This document shows, piece by piece, positions 35,905 to 45,026 of a stretch of 64,000 nt of DNA; the first letter of the stretch is position 1; every line of letters starts with the position of its first letter. Below the pieces are notes generated by a model. It saw nothing but the letters and a program-made list of their open reading frames with translations, did no database searches and had not been told where the DNA came from. Source of the DNA: Polyangiaceae bacterium (GTDB taxonomy: Bacteria; Myxococcota_A; Polyangia; Polyangiales; Polyangiaceae); contig JAICUB010000026.1 in assembly GCA_025936045.1 (NCBI GenBank), positions 1 to 64,000 on the forward strand, read 5' to 3'. Position numbers and translations under genes: made by a program.

Positions 35905-36446
35905 CGGAGCTTACCCCCGCCGAGCTCCGGACGCGCGCCGGGCGCATTCGCCTCGTGCTCACGGACGTCGACGGCGTGCTGACGGACGCCGGCGTCTATT
36001 ACTCGGAGCGCGGCGAAGAGCTCCGCCGCTTTTCGCTCCGCGACGGCATGGGCGTCGAGCGCCTGCGCGAGGCCGGCATCGAGACCGCATTTTTGTCACG
36101 CGAGGATTCGGGGATCGTGCGCGCACGCGCGAAGAAGCTCCGCATCCAGCAGGTCTTTCTCGGCATCCGCGACAAGCTCGAGCACCTTTCGGAGATCCTG
36201 CGCGCGAGCGGGCTCTCTTCGGATGCGCTCGCGTTCATCGGCGACGACGTGAACGACTTGCCGCTGCTCCGCGAGCTCTCGGGCACGGGGCTGACTGGTG
36301 CCCCCGCGGACGCGATCGAGGAGGTGCTCGAGGCCGTACACCACGTGAGCGCCGCTCCCGGGGGGCATGGGGCATTTCGGCATTTCGCCGACGCCATCCT
36401 CAGGTGGCGTGAGGAGGGGCTTGCTCCGGGAAGCCCCTCGCCTTAA
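35898..36446 (+). CDS. KdsC-like HAD phosphatase
   Basis: 182 residues from ATG 35898, overlapping the SDR stop by 7 bases. It carries HAD motif I LVLTDVDGVLTDAGVYYSER, motif II ETAFLSREDSGIVRARAKKL and motif IV AFIGDDVNDLPLLREL. It lacks a cap, as do KdsC (3-deoxy-D-manno-octulosonate 8-phosphate phosphatase) and the NeuB-associated phosphatases, which work as tetramers. In a NeuB operon it would dephosphorylate the ulosonate-9- or 8-phosphate. It is the last gene of the operon. Confidence 0.87.
   Translation: MVTELTPAELRTRAGRIRLVLTDVDGVLTDAGVYYSERGEELRRFSLRDGMGVERLREAGIETAFLSREDSGIVRARAKKLRIQQVFLGIRDKLEHLSEILRASGLSSDALAFIGDDVNDLPLLRELSGTGLTGAPADAIEEVLEAVHHVSAAPGGHGAFRHFADAILRWREEGLAPGSPSP
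36415..36438 (+). terminator. Possible terminator of the ulosonic-acid operon
   Basis: 8-bp arms aggggctt and aagcccct (36415-36422, 36431-36438) around an 8-base loop lie at the very end of the KdsC-like coding region, followed by cgccttaatcc. No real U-tract. Confidence 0.35.
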
Positions 36447-36493
36447 TCCCTTACCCGAGCGCGCTCGAAAGACGGGGCGCGAAGGAGACGACC

Positions 36494-37132
36494 ATGGCCC
36501 TTCACCTAGGCAGCATCGCACCCGATTTCGAGCAGGACTCCACCGCCGGCAAGATCCACTTCCACGAGTGGCTCGGCAACGGCTGGGCCGTGCTCTTCTC
36601 GCATCCCAAGGATTTCACGCCCATCTGCACGACGGAGCTCGGGCGCGCCGCAAACCTCAAGGGCGAGTTCGACAAGCGCGGCGTCAAAATGCTCGCCGTC
36701 AGCGTCGACTCCGTCGCCGACCACGAGAAATGGATCGGCGACATCGAAGAGACTCAGAACGCGAAGGTGGAGTACCCGCTGCTCGCCGACTCCGATCGCA
36801 AAGTGGCAAAGCTCTACGACATGATCCACCCCGAAGCGAACGACACGCTGACGGTGCGCTCCGTCTTCATCATCGACAACAACAAGAAGATCCGCGCGAT
36901 GATCACCTACCCGGCCAGCACCGGCCGGAACTTCAACGAGATCCTGCGCGTCATCGACTCACTTCAACTTACAGACAACTACAAGGTCGCCACGCCGGCG
37001 GATTGGAAAGACGGCGATGACGTGATCATCGCGCCTTCGATTCAGGACCCGGCAGAGCTCGCCCAGCGCTTCCCCAAGGGCTTCCGCGCGCTCAAGCCGT
37101 ACCTCCGGCTCACCCCGCAGCCCAATAAGTAG
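36494..37132 (+). CDS. 1-Cys peroxiredoxin (Prx6-like)
   Basis: 212 residues with AAGGAG ribosome site 7 bases upstream. HPKDFTPICTTELGRAANLK contains the peroxidatic Cys45; the resolving cysteine is absent. The long C-terminal arm (YLRLTPQPNK) is typical of the Prx6 group. It reduces hydrogen peroxide and alkyl or lipid peroxides in the cytoplasm, needing an external thiol such as glutathione. Not obviously part of the sugar pathway; a clear terminator follows. Confidence 0.93.
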   Translation: MALHLGSIAPDFEQDSTAGKIHFHEWLGNGWAVLFSHPKDFTPICTTELGRAANLKGEFDKRGVKMLAVSVDSVADHEKWIGDIEETQNAKVEYPLLADSDRKVAKLYDMIHPEANDTLTVRSVFIIDNNKKIRAMITYPASTGRNFNEILRVIDSLQLTDNYKVATPADWKDGDDVIIAPSIQDPAELAQRFPKGFRALKPYLRLTPQPNK

Positions 37133-37160
37133 TCGCCAGGGCGCCTCGACGGAGGCGCGT

Positions 37161-37204
37161 ACGGGCAGGGGGCCGGCTTCGTTCCGGGCTCCCTGTCCGT
37201 TTAT
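37161..37204 (+). terminator. Intrinsic terminator after peroxiredoxin
   Basis: A long GC-rich inverted repeat (acgggcagggggcc / gggctccctgtccgt, with G-T pairs) around a short loop is followed by TTTAT, 29 bases after the stop. Confidence 0.75.
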
Positions 37205-37296
37205 AAGTCGAGTAGAATACCAAACCGCGGCGCCCCCTTCGCCAGCTGCGTAACCCAGCTAAGATAGGCGCCCGCTCGCTTCAAACGGACTTCTTC

Positions 37297-38937
37297 GTGG
37301 CTCGAGGGTCAGTCTTCACCTTTTCGTCGCTTGCGCTGCTCGGCTTCGTGATCGCGTTGCCGCTCGGCTGCGGCTCGAGTCACGACGATTACTTCGGCAA
37401 CGCGAACGGCGCGGGCAGCGGCTCCGCGACGGCAGGCAAAGGCGGCTCCGCGAACACGGGCGGCACGCTCGCGGGGGGAACCGGCGGAGCCGTGAGCGCG
37501 GGTGGCTCGAGCACCGGCGGTTCGACGGGCGGCAGCGGCGCGATGTCCGGCGCGACGAACGGCGGCGATTCGAGCTGCCTCGGCGGATTCGTATGCGGTG
37601 ACGCGTGCGTCGACACGCAGACGAGCGACACGAACTGCGGAAGCTGCGGCGCCACGTGCCCCGCCCGCGCGAGTTGCACCAAGGGCGAATGCGAGTGCGA
37701 CGACGCTCAGTCCATTTGCGACGGGCACTGCGTCGACACGAGCTCGAACCTGTCAAACTGTGGCTGGTGCGGCAACGTTTGCGCGCCGCGCGCCGACTGC
37801 GACAACGGCCAGTGCGTGTGCCCGGATCAGCAGACGCTCTGCACCGATCAGTGCGTCGATACCCTGACGGACCCGGCGAACTGCAACGCCTGCGGCAAGG
37901 CGTGCCCGGATACGGCGAGCTGTGACGGCGGCAAATGCATCTGTCCGGACGAGCAGACGCTCTGCACCGACAAGTGCGTCGATACGGACACCGACGGCGA
38001 CAACTGCGGCGCCTGCGGCAAGCCGTGCATCGGCGGCACCTGCACGGGCGGCAGCTGCGTGTGCCCGAAGGGCAAGACGAACTGCGACGGTACGTGCGCG
38101 GATCTGACGACGGACAAGGCGCATTGCGGCAGTTGCGGCGTCGCGTGCAGCGACGCGGAGATCTGCGGCACGGTCGAGCAAGGGACGGGCGGAGCGCCCG
38201 GGGCCGCCGGCGCGGGCGGCGCGCCCGACGAGACGAACGTGACGCACGAGTGCGTGTGCCCGACCGACCGCGCCGACTGCAGCGGCGTGTGCGCCGATCT
38301 CACGAGCGACGCGGCGCATTGCGGCTCGTGCGACATCGCGTGTCCCGGCGACAAGATCTGCACGGCCTCGGACTGCGTGTGCACGCCGGGCACCGCCGAT
38401 TGCGGCGGCGGCACCTGCGCGAACCTCGCGACCGACAAGGAGCACTGCGGCGACTGCGACACGGCCTGCTCCAGCAATCAAATCTGCAAGAACAAGAATT
38501 GCGGCTGCGCCGCCGGCCTCTCGCTCTGCGGTGACACCTGCGTCGATTTGCAGAACGACCACGACAATTGCCGCGACTGCGGCAAGACCTGTGACAGCAC
38601 TCAAGTCTGCTCCGGCGGGCAATGCTTGCGCTCGCCGTGTGATCAGATTTGTAACTCGTTCGAGCAGGTGCCGCTCGGGGACGACGGCTTCCGCGAGGAC
38701 CCGCTCGGCACGTCGGGGCACTGTTTCGAGGTCAACGACTACGATCCGACGGAGACGACCCGTCGTATCGTGTGCTGGAATTTCCAGAACGGCCGCTCGC
38801 TCAAGGTGAACGGCACGTCGGTCTCGTGTCTCACGGGCGCGGGCGTCGCGCTCGGCGATCCGCGCGCGGGCGGTTACTGCGTGCAGGTCGGCGCCGGCCA
38901 GGCGAGTTACGCCGGAATATTACTGCCAACCAAGTAG
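37297..38937 (+). CDS. Cysteine-repeat secreted lipoprotein (Stig1-like repeats)
   Basis: 546 residues from GTG 37297. Residues 1-25 are a lipoprotein signal (LPLGC). Residues 27-98 are a Gly/Ser/Ala-rich spacer (GGAVSAGGSSTGGSTGGSG). Residues 100-432 hold eight copies of a Cys-rich unit with the pattern CxxxCxDxxxDxxxCxxCxxxC (for example CTDKCVDTDTDGDNCGACGK), with short intervening Cys loops. The last 100 residues (CDQICNSFEQVPLGDDGF to VGAGQASYAGI) form a non-repetitive beta-rich-looking domain. Such proteins are a common but uncharacterised class on myxobacterial surfaces; disulfide-rich repeats should make a rod. Function unknown. It is transcribed toward a second lipoprotein gene. Confidence 0.75.
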   Translation: MARGSVFTFSSLALLGFVIALPLGCGSSHDDYFGNANGAGSGSATAGKGGSANTGGTLAGGTGGAVSAGGSSTGGSTGGSGAMSGATNGGDSSCLGGFVCGDACVDTQTSDTNCGSCGATCPARASCTKGECECDDAQSICDGHCVDTSSNLSNCGWCGNVCAPRADCDNGQCVCPDQQTLCTDQCVDTLTDPANCNACGKACPDTASCDGGKCICPDEQTLCTDKCVDTDTDGDNCGACGKPCIGGTCTGGSCVCPKGKTNCDGTCADLTTDKAHCGSCGVACSDAEICGTVEQGTGGAPGAAGAGGAPDETNVTHECVCPTDRADCSGVCADLTSDAAHCGSCDIACPGDKICTASDCVCTPGTADCGGGTCANLATDKEHCGDCDTACSSNQICKNKNCGCAAGLSLCGDTCVDLQNDHDNCRDCGKTCDSTQVCSGGQCLRSPCDQICNSFEQVPLGDDGFREDPLGTSGHCFEVNDYDPTETTRRIVCWNFQNGRSLKVNGTSVSCLTGAGVALGDPRAGGYCVQVGAGQASYAGILLPTK

Positions 38938-38996
38938 GCGGCGGCTCGCGCTTGCTCGGCGCACGGCGCCACGGCAGGCTTGGTTCGGGTCGCGTG

Positions 38997-40049
38997 GTGA
39001 GATTCTGTTTGTGTGCTGCGCTCGTCGTTGCGTGCGGCGGCCGTTCGACGACCAACCTCGAGAACGGCGACGGCGCGAGCGCGCGTGGCGGTTCGCTGAG
39101 CACGGGCGGCAGCGGCGGCACGACGAAGGGCACGGGCGGCGACGACTTCGACGGTGGAACCGGCGGGCTGAGCTCCGGCGTGACCGGTGGCTCGGGTGGA
39201 ACGAAGGGCAGCTGCTATTACGCGGGCACGTACTACGCATACGGGGACACGTATGCAGCGGGCGACGGCTGCAACTACTGCACTTGCACGAGCACCGGCT
39301 CGGACTGCGGAAGCAGCCCGTGCGGCGGAGTCAGCACGGCCACCGGCGGTACCGCGGGCTCCAGCTCGGACTGCGTCCACGACGGCGTATCTCACATGGT
39401 CGGCGACGCGTGGGTCGAGGACGATTGTACGCATTGCGCGTGCACGACCTCGGGCGTCGCTTGCTCGACCGAGGACTGCGGCTCGCTCGCGAGCTGCAGC
39501 GACATTCTGAAGCAATGGAACGCGGCGTATAACGCAGCCGCGAAATGCACGCCCGGTCCCGGTGCTTGCAACGCTCTCGTAACGAACCCCCAATGCCGCT
39601 GTCAGAGCTACGTCTCGACTTCGGTCGAGCTCGATCCGCTCCTTTGGTCTTGGGACAATCAGCTCTGCTCGCAGAACTTTTTTTCCTGCCCGCTCTGCCC
39701 TCCGCTCGGCATGTATCACTACTGCGACGACAGCGGTCAATGCGTGAGCTCCGACGCGCCCGAGGCCGGGGGTGCAGGCGGAATGGGCGGGAGCGGCGGC
39801 GCCACGGGACTCGCCGGCATGGCAGGGTTCTCGACGGGCGGACTCGCGGGCGCAGGCGGCGTCGCGACGGGTGGGCTCGGTGGAGCGGGCGGCGCCGCGA
39901 CGGGTGGGCTCAGTGGAGCGGCCGGCGTCACGACAGGCGGGCTCGGTGGAGCGGACGGCGCCGCGACGGGCGGACTCGCGGGTGCGAGCGGCGGCTTGGC
40001 AGGCAGCCTCGCCGCCGGCGCCGGCGGCAGCGCCGGCGCGACACCCTGA
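38997..40049 (+). CDS. Secreted lipoprotein with VWC-like Cys modules and Gly-rich tail
   Basis: 350 residues from GTG 38997 (GTG 38994 is as likely); the open frame further upstream overlaps the Cys-repeat gene. The signal ends LVVAC. A Gly/Ser/Thr spacer is followed by two Cys modules, CYYAGTYYAYGDTYAAGDGC with CNYCTCTSTGSDCGS and CVHDGVSHMVGDAWVEDDCT with CTHCACTTSGVACS, that resemble von Willebrand type C modules. A further Cys-rich segment (KCTPGPGACNALVTNPQCRC) leads to a Gly-rich tail made of five 11-residue repeats. Probably exported to the surface. The stop is 12 bases from the ftsZ stop on the other strand. Confidence 0.72.
   Translation: MRFCLCAALVVACGGRSTTNLENGDGASARGGSLSTGGSGGTTKGTGGDDFDGGTGGLSSGVTGGSGGTKGSCYYAGTYYAYGDTYAAGDGCNYCTCTSTGSDCGSSPCGGVSTATGGTAGSSSDCVHDGVSHMVGDAWVEDDCTHCACTTSGVACSTEDCGSLASCSDILKQWNAAYNAAAKCTPGPGACNALVTNPQCRCQSYVSTSVELDPLLWSWDNQLCSQNFFSCPLCPPLGMYHYCDDSGQCVSSDAPEAGGAGGMGGSGGATGLAGMAGFSTGGLAGAGGVATGGLGGAGGAATGGLSGAAGVTTGGLGGADGAATGGLAGASGGLAGSLAAGAGGSAGATP
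39825..39989 (+). repeat. Five tandem 33-bp repeats in the Gly-rich lipoprotein tail
   Basis: Five in-frame 33-base copies encode GFSTGGLAGAG, GVATGGLGGAG, GAATGGLSGAA, GVTTGGLGGAD and GAATGGLAGAS. A common core TGGLxGAxG gives each unit a Gly-rich turn. Copies differ at third positions, so the array is not a recent expansion. Confidence 0.85.
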
Positions 40050-40061
40050 ACCCGACGCCCG

Positions 40062-41303
40062 TCAGCCGCCCTGACGTCGCTGGAACGCCGGGACGTCCCA
40101 TTCGGCGTCAGCGTCGAGCGCGGACGGGAAGCTGATGCGATCGCGGAGAACCGGCAGGCCCATCTGGCCTTCGCGAGCCGCCGCGGCAAAGGCAGGAGCG
40201 GCGGGGCGGCGCGTCGAGAGAGCCGGTACCGGCTCGCGCGACGACGGCGCCGCGGAGCGGGGCGCGAGGCTTTCCCGCAGGGAGACGGTGCTACGGCGTG
40301 CTTCGCGCGCAACCTCGACCGGAAGCTCTTCCTCCGCGGAGTTGAAGCCGGTCGCGATGACCGTCACCTTGAGCGCTTCACCCATGCTCTCGTCGATGCT
40401 CGCGCCGAAGATGATGTTGGCGTCGTCGTGCGCCTGCTCCTGCACGAGCGACGCGGCTTCCTGGATCTCTTTCATCTTCATGTCGTGGCCGCCGACGACG
40501 TTGATGAGCACGCCCGTCGCACCCTGCACCGAGATGTCGTCGAGCAGCGGCGAGTGAATCGCCTGCTCCGCCGCGAGGCGCGCGCGGCCTTCGCCCTTGG
40601 CGCAGCCGGTGCCCATGAGCGCGCGGCCGTTGCCGGACATCACCGTGCGCACGTCGGCGAAATCGACGTTGACGATGCCGTCGAGCGTGATGAGGTCGCT
40701 GATGCCCTTGACGGCCTGGAACAGGACCTCGTCCGCCTTGCGGAACGCCTCTACGAACGTGAGCTCGTCGTCGGCGATGCTCATGAGCTTCTCGTTCGGA
40801 ATCGTGATCAGCGTGTCCACGTGCTCCGTGAGCGCCTGGATGCCGGCCTCCGCGCGGCGCGCGCGCATTTTGCCCTCGAACACGAAGGGCTTCGTGACGA
40901 CGCCGACCGTCAGAGCGCCGGCTTCACGGGCCAGCTGCGCGACGATCGGGGCTGCGCCCGTGCCCGTGCCGCCGCCCATGCCGGCCGTGACGAACACCAT
41001 GTCGGCGCCCTGGACGATTTCCTTCAGCCGATTCACGTCCTCGAGCGCCGCCTTGCGACCACGCTCCGGATCGGCGCCGGCGCCGAGGCCGCGCGTCACG
41101 TTCTGCCCGATGGCGATCTTCTCGGCGGCGGCGTTCGAGCCGAGCGCCTGCGCGTCCGTGTTGACGGTGACGAACTCGACGCCCTCGAGTCCGAAGTGAA
41201 TCATCGTGTTGATGGCGTTCCCCCCCGAGCCACCGACACCGATCACCTTGATTCGCGCGTTGTAGGTCCGCGATTCCTCTGCGAATTCGATTGAAAAGCT
41301 CAT
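40062..41303 (-). CDS. ftsZ: Cell division GTPase FtsZ
   Basis: 413 residues with gaagaggcaagacg upstream as ribosome site. The tubulin signature GMGGGTGTGAAP, KVIGVGGSGGNAINTM at the N-terminus and the T7/H8 region NVDFADVRTVM are all present. A flexible linker (about 320-395) precedes the conserved C-terminal peptide EWDVPAFQRRQ, which binds FtsA and other tethers. It polymerises into the Z ring at mid-cell. Last gene of the dcw cluster, 46 bases after ftsA. Confidence 0.98.
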   Translation of the reverse strand: MSFSIEFAEESRTYNARIKVIGVGGSGGNAINTMIHFGLEGVEFVTVNTDAQALGSNAAAEKIAIGQNVTRGLGAGADPERGRKAALEDVNRLKEIVQGADMVFVTAGMGGGTGTGAAPIVAQLAREAGALTVGVVTKPFVFEGKMRARRAEAGIQALTEHVDTLITIPNEKLMSIADDELTFVEAFRKADEVLFQAVKGISDLITLDGIVNVDFADVRTVMSGNGRALMGTGCAKGEGRARLAAEQAIHSPLLDDISVQGATGVLINVVGGHDMKMKEIQEAASLVQEQAHDDANIIFGASIDESMGEALKVTVIATGFNSAEEELPVEVAREARRSTVSLRESLAPRSAAPSSREPVPALSTRRPAAPAFAAAAREGQMGLPVLRDRISFPSALDADAEWDVPAFQRRQGG

Positions 41304-41349
41304 CGTCTTGCCTCTTCGTCAGTCGCTCTGTCGCTCGGGGCTTGCCGCC

Positions 41350-42636
41350 TTAGAACGCGGCGCGGACCCACTCCCAAATCTTCGTACCCTTGGTGCCCGC
41401 GGGGATTTCCATCACCTGCTTCGCGGACTCCGAACCGTGGCGTTCCTCGCGCGCGTGCGCGGCATACTCGTTGAGCTGGGTAGCGCCGTAGCGCACGAGT
41501 CCCACGCCCGTCGCGTATTGCGGCCCCTGCACGAGCTGGAAGATGCCCTTCACGCCCACGGGGAAGCCGAGCCGCACCGGCATGCCGAGGATCTCTTGCG
41601 CGCACTCGACCATGCCTTCCATCAGCGCAGCGCCTCCGGTCAGCACGCAACCCGAGCTCACCTGCTCGAGCAGCCCCGTCTCTTCGATCCGGCGGCGGGC
41701 CTCGCCGAAAATTTCCTCGACGCGCGGCTCGATGATGTCGGAGAGCAAGCGGCGCGCGACCCGGCGCGGCGCGTGCCCCCCCACGCCCGGCACCTCGATT
41801 TCCTCCTCGTCCGCGATCATCCGGCCGAGCGCACAACCGTAGTTGCGCTTGAGGCGTTCGGCCTCGGCGACCGGCGTGCGCAGGCCCGCGGCGACGTCGA
41901 GCGTGATATTGTTGCCGCCCGCAGGGATGACGCTCGTGTGCGCGATGCCGCCGTCGGCGAAGAGCAAGAGATCCGTCGTGCCGCCGCCCACGTCGATCAC
42001 GGCGACGCCGATCTCCTTCTCGTCCTCGGAGAGAACCGCGTCGGCGCTCGCGAGCGGCTCGAGCACGATGTCGGCCACCTCGAGCTCGCAGCGCTCCACG
42101 CAGCGGACGACGTTCTGAATGCACGAGGTGGCGGCCGTCACTAGGTTCACGCGCACCTGCAGGCGCACCCCGCTCATGCCGATCGGGTCGTGAATACCGT
42201 CCTGGTTGTCGACCACGTACTCGCGCGGGAGAGCGTGGAGGATCATGCGGTCGGCGTCGACCGGAATGGCGCGCGCGCCCTCGAGCACGCGCTCGAGATC
42301 CGCCCGCGTCACCTCACGGCCCGAGATGGCGCACACGCCGTCCGACACGTGGCAGCGGATGTGGCTCCCCGCCACGCCCACGTACACCGTGTCGATCTCG
42401 ACACCCGCCATCGTCTGCGCGGCATCGACGGCTTCCCGGATGCTGCGGACGGTTTGGTCGATGTTGCTGACGACGCCCTTGCGCAGACCGCGGCAAGGCA
42501 CGTTGCCAACCCCGAGAATGGTAATGCCGTCGGCGTCGACCTCGCCCACCACGGCCGAGACCTTGGTGGTCCCGAGGTCGAGACCCACGACGATCCCGCT
42601 CTGTGTCGGGTGGTTTTTCATGTCCATGCGTTCCAT
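41350..42636 (-). CDS. ftsA: Cell division protein FtsA
   Basis: 428 residues if read from ATG 42636, which has a weak AAGAG site; 42672 would add 12 residues. Actin-like fold: phosphate 1 loop GIVVGLDLGTTKVSAVVGE, adenosine site SSGCVLTGGAALMEGMVE, the 1C-type domain (VRSIREAVDAAQTMAGVEID) replacing the actin subdomain 1B. It tethers FtsZ to the membrane and recruits FtsN-type partners. The usual C-terminal amphipathic helix is seen as KIWEWVRAAF. Confidence 0.96.
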   Translation of the reverse strand: MERMDMKNHPTQSGIVVGLDLGTTKVSAVVGEVDADGITILGVGNVPCRGLRKGVVSNIDQTVRSIREAVDAAQTMAGVEIDTVYVGVAGSHIRCHVSDGVCAISGREVTRADLERVLEGARAIPVDADRMILHALPREYVVDNQDGIHDPIGMSGVRLQVRVNLVTAATSCIQNVVRCVERCELEVADIVLEPLASADAVLSEDEKEIGVAVIDVGGGTTDLLLFADGGIAHTSVIPAGGNNITLDVAAGLRTPVAEAERLKRNYGCALGRMIADEEEIEVPGVGGHAPRRVARRLLSDIIEPRVEEIFGEARRRIEETGLLEQVSSGCVLTGGAALMEGMVECAQEILGMPVRLGFPVGVKGIFQLVQGPQYATGVGLVRYGATQLNEYAAHAREERHGSESAKQVMEIPAGTKGTKIWEWVRAAF

Positions 42637-42727
42637 CGTGGCTGCTCTTCGAGACTCGACGGACGCTGCCATGCTGGCTCGCGCGGGGCCAAGTTTGCGC
42701 GCGTCGTAAATCGAGCAGCGGGGCGCC

Positions 42728-43630
42728 TCATCGCATCCTCACGACCACGCGCTCGGGGTGCGCTTCGTTGTCGAGGAACACGAGGCCCGGAGTGCGACCT
42801 TTCGCCGCGAGCTCGCCTACCACTTCGGCGGCCATCGCGAGCTTGCGCGCGAACGGTGCGCGGCCGAGCTCGAGCGCGATGCCCTGCCGTCCGACCGTCA
42901 ACACCGTGTAGCCGGACGCCGCGAGGTTCACCTCCTCGGCCGAATGCACCTTCGCCATACCGAGCCGCTCGTATTGGCGGATGAGGTCCACGCCGGACCG
43001 CAGGCGTTCCTCCGAACCCACGCGATCGCGCGCCCAATCGCCGGCCGAGACCCCGGTGAGGATCGGTAGGTCGTTGGGATCCTCGGGGCTCACCTCCTTG
43101 AACGGCTCACCGTCCGGGGTGACGAGAAATGGCCGGTCACCGAGCACGGCGACGGCCACGGCCTCGCGCTCGGTGATTTCGATCCGCAGCGTGTTCGGAA
43201 GCTTGCGCAGCACGTGCGCCGAGCTCACCCAAGGGTCGCGCAGGAGCTTTTCCTCGGCGCCACGCGTGTCGAAGGCGAACAGGTTCTTGCCGAGCTCGAC
43301 GCCGGCGAGCGCTCTCACTTCCTCGGGTGAGAGGCGCTTGGCGCCCTGGAGGTCGATGTCCCGGACGCCGAAGCGCGTGGTCGTGAGCGCGTAGCGATGC
43401 AGGCTGTACGCGACCGCCGAAGACGCTGCGACCACGACGGCGAGCCCGACCAAGACCTTCGCTCCCGCAAAGAGCCGCTCACCGATGCCCGCCGCAGCGT
43501 TCGGAGGGGGAGTGCCGCGGACGGCACGCCGGGGGCCGGCCTTGGCCGGCGGCGGACTTTCACCGAGCGCGCCGTCTTCGCTGGGAGCGGAGACGGCGGC
43601 ACCGTGCAGGCTTCTGCTGCGCGCCCTCAT
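42728..43630 (-). CDS. ftsQ: Cell division protein FtsQ (POTRA domain)
   Basis: 300 residues, overlapping murC by ATGA. A basic Pro-rich cytoplasmic tail of about 55 residues precedes one membrane span ([20 protein letters not shown]), then the POTRA domain ([54 protein letters not shown]) and a beta domain that contacts FtsB/FtsL. It links the divisome to wall synthesis in the periplasm. The long Pro-rich N-terminal tail is larger than in E. coli. Confidence 0.93.
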   Translation of the reverse strand: MRARSRSLHGAAVSAPSEDGALGESPPPAKAGPRRAVRGTPPPNAAAGIGERLFAGAKVLVGLAVVVAASSAVAYSLHRYALTTTRFGVRDIDLQGAKRLSPEEVRALAGVELGKNLFAFDTRGAEEKLLRDPWVSSAHVLRKLPNTLRIEITEREAVAVAVLGDRPFLVTPDGEPFKEVSPEDPNDLPILTGVSAGDWARDRVGSEERLRSGVDLIRQYERLGMAKVHSAEEVNLAASGYTVLTVGRQGIALELGRAPFARKLAMAAEVVGELAAKGRTPGLVFLDNEAHPERVVVRMR

Positions 43631-45024
43631 GCGGGACCTCGTTGGCTAGCGCGAGCCTCGAGCTCGGTCGCGATGGCGGGCAAGATCTTGTTGATGTCGC
43701 CGGCACCGAGCGCGATGACGACGTCGCCCGGTTCCGCGATACGCGCGATCTCGCCGGGTAGCGCCGCGCGGTCCGTGACGTGCCTCACCGCGTGATGGCC
43801 GTGCTCGGCGATGCCGCGCGCGAGCCGCTCCGCGCTGACGCCGGGGATGGGCTTTTCGCCGGCCGCGTAGATATCGACCAAAAATAGCGTATCGGCGTTG
43901 TTGAACGCGCGCGTGAACTCGTCGAACAAGAGCTCCGTGCGCGAATAGCGGTGGGGCTGAAACGCCACGATCACGCGGCCCGGATAGGCGCCGCGCGCGG
44001 CCGCGAGCGTCGCCTGCACCTCGGCGGGATGGTGACCGTAATCGTCGACCAGAGCCACCCCGGAGACTTCGGCGACGATCGTGAAGCGGCGTGCAACGCC
44101 GTTGAACGACGCGAGCGCCTGCTTGGTCACGTCGAGCGGCACCTCGAGCTCGTCGGCGACGGCGATGGCCGCCAGCGTGTTGAGCACGTTGTGCCGGCCC
44201 GGCATGCGCAGCGTGAACTCGCCGAGCGGCTCGTTTCGCCGGTAGGCGACGAAGTTCGAATTCAGCCCCTTCATTTCGATGGCGCGCGCGTGATAATCGG
44301 CCTGCGGCGAGAGACCGTACGTCACGTGCCGCCGCTTCATGCGCGGCAGCAGCTCTTGCACGTGGGGGTGATCGAGGCAGAGCACGGCCAAGCCGTAAAA
44401 AGGCACCTTTTCCGTGAATTGCACGAAGGCCTCCTTGAGCGCCTCGTGCGTGCCGTAAAAGTCGAGGTGCTCGGGGTCGATGTTGGTGACGACCGCGATC
44501 GTCGGCGTGAGCCGCAGGAACGAGCCGTCGCTTTCGTCCGCCTCGGCGACGAGCAGGTCGCCGGCACCGAGCCGCGCGTTGCTGCCGAGCGCCGCCATGC
44601 GTCCGCCCACGACGACCGTAGGATCCAAACCGGCGGCGCGCAGGATCGTCGCGACGAGCGACGTCGTGGTGGTCTTGCCGTGCGAGCCGGCGATGGCGAC
44701 GCCGTACTTCACGCGCATGAGCTCGGCGAGCATCTCCGCCCGCGAGATGATGGGGACCCCGTTTGCGCGCGCTTCTACGATTTCTGGGTTTTGGGGGTCG
44801 ATGGCGCTCGAATAGACGATGACGTCGGCGCGCCGGACGTTCTCGGCGCGGTGACCCACGTCGATGCGCACCCCGAGCCGCGCGAGGGCACGCGTGTTTT
44901 CGCCTTCGCGCAGATCGGAGCCGGACACGTCGAACTCGAGCGTGCGCAGGATCTCCGCGAGGCCGCTCATGCCGATGCCGCCGACGCCGATGAAGTGCAC
45001 GTGACGCACGCGACCGCGGAACAT
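43627..45024 (-). CDS. murC: UDP-N-acetylmuramate-L-alanine ligase MurC
   Basis: 465 residues from ATG 45024, 2 bases after the murG stop. Mur ligase domains: [19 protein letters not shown] (N-terminal Rossmann), the P-loop [20 protein letters not shown], the metal/substrate loop [31 protein letters not shown], and [19 protein letters not shown]. It adds L-alanine to UDP-MurNAc with ATP in the cytoplasm. murB, normally next to it in several relatives, is absent. Confidence 0.97.
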   Translation of the reverse strand: MFRGRVRHVHFIGVGGIGMSGLAEILRTLEFDVSGSDLREGENTRALARLGVRIDVGHRAENVRRADVIVYSSAIDPQNPEIVEARANGVPIISRAEMLAELMRVKYGVAIAGSHGKTTTTSLVATILRAAGLDPTVVVGGRMAALGSNARLGAGDLLVAEADESDGSFLRLTPTIAVVTNIDPEHLDFYGTHEALKEAFVQFTEKVPFYGLAVLCLDHPHVQELLPRMKRRHVTYGLSPQADYHARAIEMKGLNSNFVAYRRNEPLGEFTLRMPGRHNVLNTLAAIAVADELEVPLDVTKQALASFNGVARRFTIVAEVSGVALVDDYGHHPAEVQATLAAARGAYPGRVIVAFQPHRYSRTELLFDEFTRAFNNADTLFLVDIYAAGEKPIPGVSAERLARGIAEHGHHAVRHVTDRAALPGEIARIAEPGDVVIALGAGDINKILPAIATELEARASQRGPA

Positions 45025-45026
45025 GC

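Noticed and set aside
37753..38721. A 322-residue minus-strand frame opposite the Cys-repeat gene
   Set aside because: Ala/Val/Arg periodicity mirrors the Cys-rich repeat on the other strand, so it is a by-product.
39825..39989. Tandem repeats read as CRISPR
   Set aside because: The repeats are 33-bp in-frame protein repeats without spacers.
42637..42672. ATG 42672 as ftsA start
   Set aside because: No Shine-Dalgarno; the added residues are not conserved. Not excluded, however.
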